Below, one piece after another: positions 18,120-24,755 of a DNA stretch of 64,000 nucleotides. Below the pieces are notes generated by a model. That model did not search any database, was not told where the DNA came from, and saw nothing but the letters and a program-made list of their open reading frames with translations. The position numbers and the translations under genes are program-made. The stretch lies in assembly GCF_029893345.1 (NCBI RefSeq), contig NZ_JARXVE010000002.1, positions 496,001 through 560,000 on the forward strand, in the 5' to 3' direction. The stretch's first letter is position 1; every line of letters begins with the position of its first letter. Origin of the DNA: Mycolicibacterium frederiksbergense (lineage in GTDB: Bacteria; Actinomycetota; Actinomycetes; Mycobacteriales; Mycobacteriaceae).

Positions 18120-18221
18120 ATGAGGGAGTTGAGCGTGGCTGAGCAGCGGTATCGGGCCGTGCGGGCGGGGTTGATCGATCCGAGCCTGCGGGATCGGCGC
18201 TCGCGCAAGTGGAAACGCTAG
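18120..18221 (+). pseudogene. IS481-family transposase remnant
   Basis: A 33-codon frame encodes MRELSVAEQRY, the usual N-terminus of IS481 transposases. This is fused directly to AGLIDPSLRDRRSRKWKR, which in full-length enzymes lies more than 100 residues further on. An internal deletion has therefore joined two distant parts. The next codon, normally Trp, is a TAG stop. The element is dead and abuts the end of the HEPN gene. Confidence 0.75.
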
Positions 18222-18232
18222 GAGGACGCCAG

Positions 18233-19063
18233 TTATTCGATATCTGACCCGCCGTCGTCAAGCGGAGGAAGGACATCATACCGACTGGTGAATTGCGCAT
18301 CTATCTCGCCGTCACGGTGGTAGTCACCGTCGCTGCTCATCTGAATGTTGATATATGCGCCCTCGCGGACGTGTTGCTCCTCAACGTGCCAGGTAAGCGT
18401 GACGTCGTTGCCCTTCTCGGCGTCCACCATGATCATGCTCCCGCCTTTGGAAATAGCCCGAAGCTCCCAGGACAGTTCCCGCGCTTGAGGATCGGTGCCA
18501 ACGCATCGGAAGGTCACCTCCTGTCCAGGCCGCAACTTCACGCCCGTGTGATGCCCACTTTCAAGGACATTGCCGAAACTGTCAGTGACCTGGGTGATCA
18601 GCGGGTAGTAGGTCATGTCGGGTCCTTTGACGCTGCGCCACTCCGTCACCAAATTCATAATTTCACCCACGATGCCATGGACAAGTTGCACCTCAAACGG
18701 CCGCAGCTCTCTGCTGTGCATCACCGGATTTCGGAAGCCTTCTAGACGATCCATATAGACGGTGAAGTACTTCTTTTTGCCAAGAGCGGCTTCGAACTGC
18801 GACCAGTTCTTCTCGATTATGTCTCTGAGGTGATAAAACTCCAGGAAGTTAATCAAGTCGTCAGTGCCAAAGACACCGCGCCGTTTGCGCAGGTCATCGC
18901 CGCGCTTCTGCTCAAGCTGTTGTACGTCGATTGTAGGGTGGCTCTTCCAATCATCGCCCTTAATTTCGCGGATAAGTTCACGGAGCACCCGTTCGGCAAG
19001 GTTGATGGCTTCGGTCGGGTGCATACCGGAACCGTACTGGCAATCAGGGAGTCGCACATACAT
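18233..19063 (-). CDS. Swt1-like HEPN domain protein
   Basis: A 276-residue protein carried on the island. The N-terminal helical part (about residues 15-145) ends in the HEPN ribonuclease signature R111-N-P-V-M-H116 (RX4H) within GFRNPVMHS, as in Swt1-type HEPN domains. The C-terminal part (about 160-260) is beta-rich (VKLRPGQEVTFRC, MVDAEKGNDVTLTWHV) and looks like an immunoglobulin-type domain. HEPN proteins often cleave RNA in toxin, abortive-infection or restriction settings; catalysis here is inferred. The start may be 19063 or the ATG at 19024; neither has a strong ribosome site. It is divergent from the nuclease-SMC operon and has no adjacent antitoxin partner. Confidence 0.72.
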   Translation of the reverse strand: MYVRLPDCQYGSGMHPTEAINLAERVLRELIREIKGDDWKSHPTIDVQQLEQKRGDDLRKRRGVFGTDDLINFLEFYHLRDIIEKNWSQFEAALGKKKYFTVYMDRLEGFRNPVMHSRELRPFEVQLVHGIVGEIMNLVTEWRSVKGPDMTYYPLITQVTDSFGNVLESGHHTGVKLRPGQEVTFRCVGTDPQARELSWELRAISKGGSMIMVDAEKGNDVTLTWHVEEQHVREGAYINIQMSSDGDYHRDGEIDAQFTSRYDVLPPLDDGGSDIE

Positions 19064-19354
19064 ATCCCACGGTGCTGCGTTGACCTTGGGGTTCGTGCTG
19101 AATCTGCGACAAGAAGGTATCGATACCGGTGCACAGCAGGACAGATGGCGAACTCACGCAGTCGCAAGTCGCGAAAGTGGCCTCGGGCCGCTCTACCAGC
19201 TTTACTCGGCGGTTTTGGCCCGTTCTTCCGTCGGCGCCTGGCAGGCTAAGTGCCGAACTTTCAGTTGCCATTCTGGACAATGCGTCACGCGGACCTACTG
19301 GTCGGGTCGGCGTTGCTGGCAACGCGGAGATGAACACGATAGGGGAAGAGAGTA
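19064..19354. other. Divergent intergenic region of the island
   Basis: About 290 bases separate the HEPN gene from the small ORF leading into the nuclease operon. Short frames cross it (one of 87 codons on the plus strand, from 19129) but lack a plausible start or known domain. It should hold the promoters of both divergent units. No clear inverted repeat was found by eye. Confidence 0.45.
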
Positions 19355-19453
19355 ATGGCGCTGTTCGGGTGGTCTGTCGCCCATCGGGCTGAAGCTATGA
19401 CCGTTGTCAGCGCAATGGCTACGCAGTTGGCTGGTGATGGAGCCATTGGCTGA
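19355..19453 (+). CDS. Possible 32-residue leader ORF coupled to the nuclease gene
   Basis: An ATG preceded by GGGGAAGAGAG opens a 32-codon frame (begins MALFGWSVAHRAEA, ends GDGAIG). Its TGA shares a base with the ATG of the nuclease gene (TGATG), the same coupling seen between the other genes of the operon. The good ribosome site and exact overlap suggest real translation, perhaps as a leader that couples or limits expression of a toxic effector. No homology is recognised, and chance is not excluded. Confidence 0.35.
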   Translation: MALFGWSVAHRAEAMTVVSAMATQLAGDGAIG

Positions 19454-20745
19454 TGTCTGTCGATACGGAAACGAATGCGGCTGAGGTTCTGCGCTCGACC
19501 CCGACACCCGACGACGCCGGTGCAGAGACGGCCGACCGATATGAATGGCAGGCCATGATGGCAACTGCCGACGCCTTGTCTGTCTACCTCCAGGTGTTGG
19601 ATGACAACGGAAACCTGACCGACGACGTCATTTGCGCCGTCATCTGTGAACATCACGAGGACTGGGCCGTTATTGTCGGCACCGACTCTGAGATCGTCTC
19701 TGGTAAGCATCGCGAAGCGAGCGTTGGCCCGTTCTCGACCTATCTGCAGATCCTCGACGTCGGAGGAGTTCTGCACCTGTATAAGAGGTGGGACGCCCTC
19801 GGCGGAACTCCGTTGTGTCGCTTGGTAACAACCGCGGGGCTGAGCAACGATGCGGCGAAGTTGGAGAGGACCTGTTCGCAGCTTCGGGACGACCGCGAAG
19901 CTCGGGGCGATCTGATCGACGAGGTCGTCTCAAGCGTGGCCAGAGTGATCGGATCGCTCACGGCGGTCAAAGGTAGTACCGCCTCGCCGCCGCCTGTCGC
20001 AGCGGTCCGGGCGTTTCTCGCGTCGCTGAGGTTCCAGGACAGTCAACCACGCCGCGACCATCTTCCTGACATGGCGGCTGAGCGCTACGGGCGACCTGTG
20101 GCGGAGCGACTTGGGTGCGTCGATGCGGCAAGCGCGATATGGCAAGCGGTGCTAGCGCTGGTTAAGCCGCGAATGCGGGCGGCTGGTCCATCAATCGGTG
20201 GTGAGCTCCCAACTGTGGTTGGCGTGCCTCATGACGACCCGCTTGCGCGCAGAACGTTGAATCTGATTGACGTGCATACGGCTATTAGATTTGCAGTCGC
20301 TCATCTGAGCGGCTACGCGCCGCTTCCTCGGCTCGTCAAGGCAAACAAGATGGCGATCAAGATGGCTCAGGGTGGCTGCTCGGACAACGCCATCGAACGT
20401 GCGGATGCCCTCCGGCTTCAGTACCGTCGGCATTGGCGCGCACTTCGGAGCAATCCGAGCACTGCAGATCGGCGACGGCGGCTGGACAATGCGCTGCTGC
20501 GCATCATTGACGAGGCGACCTACTTGGTCCGCGTTGACGGAACAACTTGGGGAGCAGAGCTCTGGTTCGCGCTGGGCGAGCGCTTCCGCGCGCTTGAAGG
20601 CGATGCCGATGCCCAAGGCTTGGACGCCGAACTTCTACTCGGCGGTGTGTCCGAACTCGCGAACAACTGCAGTGCTTGGTATACGGACAGTTTCGATGCT
20701 GCTGGCGAACTTCGACGGTTGGTCCGAGAGGAAGCGGCGCTGTGA
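19453..20745 (+). CDS. Cap4/DUF4297-like nuclease effector (LmuA-like)
   Basis: A 430-residue protein, first large gene of the island operon. The N-terminus resembles the Cap4/DUF4297 double-strand-DNA nuclease domain: RYEWQAMMATADAL (about 29-42), an acidic ICEHHEDW strand (64-71), then EIVSGKH with a lysine at about 85, matching the E/D...xK core. A block RLVTTAGLSND follows. The rest is helical and may be the sensor or SMC-docking part. In Lamassu and ABC-three-component systems such effectors are held by the SMC protein and cut DNA on infection. The stop overlaps the next start (GTGA). Catalytic residues are assigned by eye, so the subfamily is uncertain. Codon use is more AT-rich than in neighbouring chromosomal genes. 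Confidence 0.7.
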   Translation: MSVDTETNAAEVLRSTPTPDDAGAETADRYEWQAMMATADALSVYLQVLDDNGNLTDDVICAVICEHHEDWAVIVGTDSEIVSGKHREASVGPFSTYLQILDVGGVLHLYKRWDALGGTPLCRLVTTAGLSNDAAKLERTCSQLRDDREARGDLIDEVVSSVARVIGSLTAVKGSTASPPPVAAVRAFLASLRFQDSQPRRDHLPDMAAERYGRPVAERLGCVDAASAIWQAVLALVKPRMRAAGPSIGGELPTVVGVPHDDPLARRTLNLIDVHTAIRFAVAHLSGYAPLPRLVKANKMAIKMAQGGCSDNAIERADALRLQYRRHWRALRSNPSTADRRRRLDNALLRIIDEATYLVRVDGTTWGAELWFALGERFRALEGDADAQGLDAELLLGGVSELANNCSAWYTDSFDAAGELRRLVREEAAL

Positions 20746-21317
20746 ACGGACAAACTCTTGACCCTGAAGCACTCCGCTGGGTAGTGGACGATCTCGCTTA
20801 CCACCAGGCCCGCGTACTACTCCTCGTCGCGGCGGTTGCGGAAGAGCCGGGACATTCGCGGAAGCTCGACGGTCTTACCAAACTTGCCAAACTCGACTTT
20901 CTGGTGCGATACCCGGCGCTGGCCGGAGTCGTACTCGATGATCTTGCGGTCAGCGATCACCGGATGCACATCAGCAGCGACGAGATTTCCGCTCCGACGG
21001 AGGCGGAAGACCCCATGATTCGATACAGATACGGGCCGTGGGATGACCGCTATTACCCAGTTGTCGGCGCTCTTGTATCTAGGGGTTTGCTTCGATATCT
21101 CAAGGGCCGGAATGGAAGCGTCGCGTTGACGGCCACCGCGGCGGGAAAGAAACTCGCAAAATCTCTGATTGAAGAGCCAGTTTGGCGTGACGTCGCCGAA
21201 CGCTGTCAAGCGATTGCTCAGGCATCAGTTGGCTTGTCGGGAAACGCGCTCAAGGAGCGCATTTACGACCGACTGGCGGACCTGATGGACCGGCCACACC
21301 GGCAGGTCATCTCATGA
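20742..21317 (+). CDS. Middle component of SMC defence system (LmuC-like)
   Basis: A 191-residue protein starting at a GTG that overlaps the nuclease stop, with AGAGGAAG upstream. The sequence suggests winged-helix folds: a helical start (DPEALRWVVDDLAYHQARVL), LTKLAKLDFLVRYP, a central strand region MIRYRYGPWDDRYYPVVGAL, and LTATAAGKKLAK. This matches the small middle proteins of ABC-three-component/Lamassu systems, which bridge SMC ATPase and effector. It lies between the other two genes, with both junctions overlapping, so equal expression is expected. Identification rests mainly on context and size. Confidence 0.65.
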   Translation: MNGQTLDPEALRWVVDDLAYHQARVLLLVAAVAEEPGHSRKLDGLTKLAKLDFLVRYPALAGVVLDDLAVSDHRMHISSDEISAPTEAEDPMIRYRYGPWDDRYYPVVGALVSRGLLRYLKGRNGSVALTATAAGKKLAKSLIEEPVWRDVAERCQAIAQASVGLSGNALKERIYDRLADLMDRPHRQVIS

Positions 21318-23236
21318 CTGTTACTTTTCGTGTTGAGTCGGTTCGGCTCGATACGACTAATGGTGATGTTGCTTATTCGTTTCCCGGAGACCTGACGATC
21401 CTCGCCGGCCACACTGGTGTCGGAAAGACCGCACTACTCGAACTGATCAAGTACGGGCTGGGGGGCGACGGAAAGCTGGCCCCGGTCGTGCGTCGACACG
21501 TGTCCGACGTACATGTTTCTATCCGCATCGGGGATAGCCGATTCCAGCTTTCGCGAGGCGTCGATACCGAGCGGCGAAGGATTGTCAGAGTCGTCGACTT
21601 GGTGAATCAAATACGGTTACAGGACCATTCGGTGGAGGGGGGCGAACCGACGATATCAAACCTGCTTCTCAACGCGATGGGGTTCGAGGCTGGTTTACGA
21701 GCCGCGGCTCGGGGTGGGCGGAGCACCAGTGCAGGCACGCGGATCACATTTAATGACATCTTCCGCTTCATGTACGTTCCGCAGTCTGAGATGAATCGAG
21801 ATATCGCATGGAGTCAGCAGAGCTATTACGACCCAAAGCGCAAGGCTGTCTTCGAGTTACTATTCGACATCACATCGGCATCGATACTGCAGATGCGCTC
21901 CGAGATCAACACTCTGAGAAGCCAAATAGACGACGCTAACCGCGATGTCGCGATCGTCAGTCAGTTCCTCGGCGACACGCGACTCACTAGCCGAACCGAA
22001 GCACTTGATGGACTGGCTCGGGCGCTGCAGGACGAGATTGACGCCAAGGCAGTTCTCGTCTCGCTGCAGAGCGACTTGGCCGAAGTGGTCGACCGCGAGT
22101 CGCAAGTACTTCGCGACCTCTTGAACGGCGCGGAGCGCTCACTGGCCGACGCACGTGATCTGGCAGTCGAGCTGTCACGTCAGCGTGCGGACTATGACGT
22201 CGAAAGGCGCCGCGTCATTAAGGAAATCGATCGTCTGGCACGTATGGAGTCGGCAGGTATGCGTCTTGCCAACATCGAGTTCTCTGTATGTCCGAGATGT
22301 ACTCAGCGACTCGATCGCCGTCAGGTTGCTTCGGGTGCGTGCCGAGTTTGTCTGCAGGACGACATCGTCGCGGGCCTGCCTGCGAACGATCAGTATGAAA
22401 CAGAACAACTTGCCTCTCAACTCGCCGAGATTACGCATCAACTCCAAATCATCGACGTGCAGTACCGCGACACCGAATTGATCATGGAGCAGCGGGTTGG
22501 CCTCGTGAAAACGCTGACTGCCGAGATTGACGAAAGGACAGCGTCTCGTGTGACGCCACGTCTCCAGGCATACGCTGATGCCGCTGCCAAAGCGGAGCGC
22601 GCCGTCGCAGACCAGCAATCGTTGGATCAGGTGCTTCGGCAATGGGATCGAGCGGAAGATCTTTCTAGGATTGCTGACGAACTCGCCGTGCGTCGAGCAG
22701 AAGTTCAAGCCGCACTACGGACGCTGGAAGAGGGTCTGTTGCAACGGAAGTCTGATCTGTTCGCTGACCTCGATGCCGAGTTCCAGGCGACAGTCATGGA
22801 TTTTGGGATACCGAGCGTGGAAAGGGCGTCTATTAGCCCGGACACCTACCTACCGCTGCTGAATGGCGAGCCGTTCACGGAGGTTAGCGCCGCCGGTGGG
22901 ATCATCACCGCCACTCAAGTTGCCTATTGGATCACTCTGGTCACGGTTGCCGCACGGCGACGCGATACCAACTACCCTGCGTTCTTGCTTCTGGATAGCC
23001 CAAGACTTGCGCTGAACGCGGAAGAGGATATTGCTGGACAGATGTACCGGCGCTTTACAACTCAAGTTGCTGTCTCACCGGGACGCTTGCAGTTCATCGT
23101 TGCCGACAACGAACTACCGGTGGGAATCGACCGACAAATCGACCAGCTCACGTTCTCATACGGAGCGCCAACCATCTCGACGGTTGACCATCCCGGCCCA
23201 GCCAGCGTCATCCCGAGCGACGAGTGGAGTGATTAA
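21314..23236 (+). CDS. SMC/Rad50-like ATPase with zinc hook (LmuB-like)
   Basis: A 640-residue SMC-type ABC ATPase. Walker A is GHTGVGKT (residues 32-39). Two long coiled-coil stretches (about 190-320 and 355-490) meet at a zinc knuckle, C326-x2-C329 ... C343-x2-C346, like the Rad50 hook. The C-terminal head has VSAAGGIITATQ in the signature position and Walker B FLLLDSP (Asp561), where the usual catalytic Glu is replaced by Ser. A D-loop-like RLALN follows. Such ATPases in Lamassu/ABC-three-component systems sense foreign DNA ends and release the nuclease. ATG overlaps the previous stop (ATGA). It is the last gene of the operon, ending about 240 bp before the right repeat. Confidence 0.8.
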   Translation: MTVTFRVESVRLDTTNGDVAYSFPGDLTILAGHTGVGKTALLELIKYGLGGDGKLAPVVRRHVSDVHVSIRIGDSRFQLSRGVDTERRRIVRVVDLVNQIRLQDHSVEGGEPTISNLLLNAMGFEAGLRAAARGGRSTSAGTRITFNDIFRFMYVPQSEMNRDIAWSQQSYYDPKRKAVFELLFDITSASILQMRSEINTLRSQIDDANRDVAIVSQFLGDTRLTSRTEALDGLARALQDEIDAKAVLVSLQSDLAEVVDRESQVLRDLLNGAERSLADARDLAVELSRQRADYDVERRRVIKEIDRLARMESAGMRLANIEFSVCPRCTQRLDRRQVASGACRVCLQDDIVAGLPANDQYETEQLASQLAEITHQLQIIDVQYRDTELIMEQRVGLVKTLTAEIDERTASRVTPRLQAYADAAAKAERAVADQQSLDQVLRQWDRAEDLSRIADELAVRRAEVQAALRTLEEGLLQRKSDLFADLDAEFQATVMDFGIPSVERASISPDTYLPLLNGEPFTEVSAAGGIITATQVAYWITLVTVAARRRDTNYPAFLLLDSPRLALNAEEDIAGQMYRRFTTQVAVSPGRLQFIVADNELPVGIDRQIDQLTFSYGAPTISTVDHPGPASVIPSDEWSD

Positions 23237-23247
23237 CCGCTCACCCA

Positions 23248-23472
23248 ATGTTGGGAAACGGGCTGTTTGCATATGTTCTCGACAGTCCGCTCATACAGCT
23301 TGTTGCCGTCAGTCAAGCTCCCGAGGTGCTCGAAAGTTATCGTTCATTCATCGACATGACCCAGAATCGAGAGGAATCAACCCGCTTCGACTACAGTTGC
23401 TCATCTCCAAATAAGCTGGTGCCCAGCTATTTTCGTGGGCGTCGAGAATTTTTGGGATCTACGGTTCGGTAG
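23248..23472 (+). CDS. Possible small hypothetical protein at island right end
   Basis: A 74-codon frame (begins MLGNGLFAYVLDSPL, ends GSTVR) fills the space between the SMC gene and the right repeat, stopping one base before it. It has no clear ribosome site and no recognised domain. It could be a real small island protein, the tail of a lost gene, or chance. Confidence 0.25.
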   Translation: MLGNGLFAYVLDSPLIQLVAVSQAPEVLESYRSFIDMTQNREESTRFDYSCSSPNKLVPSYFRGRREFLGSTVR

Positions 23473-23473
23473 A

Positions 23474-23508
23474 CCATTGGTCGCGGGTTCGAGCCCCGCC
23501 CGCCCCAC
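23474..23508 (+). repeat. Right attachment-type direct repeat (tRNA 3' end copy)
   Basis: A 35-base perfect copy of 17973-18007. It carries the 3' part of the anticodon stem, the T-arm and the acceptor strand, but is followed by ACTT rather than the encoded CCA and has no tRNA 5' half, so it is not a functional tRNA. It marks the right border of the island. Confidence 0.85.
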
Positions 23509-23526
23509 TTCAAGCGGTGTGTGATG

Positions 23527-23641
23527 GCGGGTGATGCTTGACGGTGTTTCGGCTGATGTTTTACACCTGCTTCGGTTGATCCTTGACACTCCCTAGATGA
23601 GGGAGTTGAGCGTGGCTGAGCAGATGCAAGATATGCGCTGA
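23527..23641 (+). mobile_element. IS481-type end and transposase N-terminal fragment (right copy)
   Basis: Three GATGCTTGAC-like repeats (23533, 23555 and 23578) precede an ATG at 23597. The frame encodes MRELSVAEQ and then diverges, stopping at 23641 after 14 codons. The 81 bases 23543-23623 match 18066-18146 with about four differences. The rest of the element is gone. Confidence 0.7.
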
Positions 23642-23665
23642 TCTGCGCGTACGCAATAAGTGAAA

Positions 23666-23693
23666 CGGCCCCGGGGGGACATCTCCGGGGCCG
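23666..23693. terminator. Hairpin terminator
   Basis: A perfect 9-bp G+C stem (23666-23674 with 23685-23693). On the minus strand it is followed by TTTCACTT. It lies 14 bases beyond the stop of the metallo-beta-lactamase gene and probably ends that transcript; it may also insulate the island. Confidence 0.75.
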
Positions 23694-23707
23694 CTTTCAT
23701 GCCACGG

Positions 23708-24622
23708 TCAGTAATCCCACACGGCCGGTACGCACCGGAAGCCGTCGCCGGCGGCCGCCACATGGCAGACGGACGGGAACGGTAGGTGAGTGGCCACCAG
23801 GGCCTCGCCGGTCGATGCCAGCTCCCGCAACAGGCGGACCCGGACGCGGGCGGCCTCCTCGGGATCGTGTTCGAATCCGTTCTGCCACTCGGGGTTATCG
23901 AACCCGGGCGCGAACACCGCGTCGCCGGCGAACGTCAGCCCATCGCCGCCGGAGGCCACGCGGACCACGCTGTGCCCGGGGGTGTGACCGCCGGTGCGAC
24001 TGACCAGCACACCCGGTGCCACCTCATATTCCGTCTCGAATGTCCGCAGTTGGCCGCGGTAGTCGTCCAAGAACTGCGAGGCGACCCGCCGCAGCACATC
24101 CGGTATCGGCTGCGGCATGACGGTGTGGGAGAAATCTGGTGACTCCCAGAACTCGGCCTCTGCCGCCGACGCGTGCACCCGCAGGTCCGGCCGCAGCCGT
24201 TCCTTCACCCCTTCGGTGATCAGCCCGCCTACGTGGTCCATGTGCATGTGGGTGAGCACCACGTCGGTCACGGATGCGAGATCGACACCGGCAGCCTCCA
24301 GCCGCTGGACCGTCTGCCCGGCCCGCGGGAAGTCCGGGAACTCCAGCCCCAGACCGGCGTCGACGAGGATGGTCCGGTCGCCGCTACGCACCACAACCAC
24401 GTTCAGCGGCCAGTCGACCACCTCAGGCGGCAGGAAATTGTCGCCCAGCCAGCCCGCCAGGTCGGCCGGGTCGGCATTGGTGGCCAACGTCGAGGCGGCT
24501 ATCGGCAGCACCCCATCGCTGATCACCAGCACCTCGATGTCGCCGACCTGCACCGCATAGCGCGACGGCACCAACTCGTCGAGCCCCGAGCTGTCGAGGT
24601 GTGTGGCGTTGTCCAAGCTCAT
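23708..24622 (-). CDS. MBL-fold metallohydrolase
   Basis: A 304-residue metallo-beta-lactamase-fold hydrolase. The zinc motif HMHMDHVGG (HxHxDH) lies near residue 116, with later ligands in TGGHTPGHS and TFAGDAVFAPG. The layout resembles N-acyl-homoserine lactonase-like and related lactonases, but the substrate is not determined. The ATG at 24622 is preceded by AGGAGGAG at ideal spacing. It is divergent from a large LuxR-type regulator, which may control it. Confidence 0.87.
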   Translation of the reverse strand: MSLDNATHLDSSGLDELVPSRYAVQVGDIEVLVISDGVLPIAASTLATNADPADLAGWLGDNFLPPEVVDWPLNVVVVRSGDRTILVDAGLGLEFPDFPRAGQTVQRLEAAGVDLASVTDVVLTHMHMDHVGGLITEGVKERLRPDLRVHASAAEAEFWESPDFSHTVMPQPIPDVLRRVASQFLDDYRGQLRTFETEYEVAPGVLVSRTGGHTPGHSVVRVASGGDGLTFAGDAVFAPGFDNPEWQNGFEHDPEEAARVRVRLLRELASTGEALVATHLPFPSVCHVAAAGDGFRCVPAVWDY

Positions 24623-24755
24623 GTTTTCTCCTCCTGGCCGCCTCAACCGGCGGCATCGTGGAAATGCCCCTCCTCGTGGGTGAACGCGAGCCGGCCCGAG
24701 AACTCATCCAAACGGGCACATCGGCCAATACGAGGAATCACTAGCATCGACATCC

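Noticed and set aside
17944..18300. Minus-strand frame of 118 codons ending in WGGRGSNPRPMDYESTALTD
   Set aside because: It is the reverse complement of the tRNA gene, a well-known spurious translation; the rest crosses the IS481 remnant.
23401..23589. Minus-strand frame with GRAGLEPATNGL
   Set aside because: Again an antisense reading of the tRNA 3'-end copy at the right island border, not a gene.
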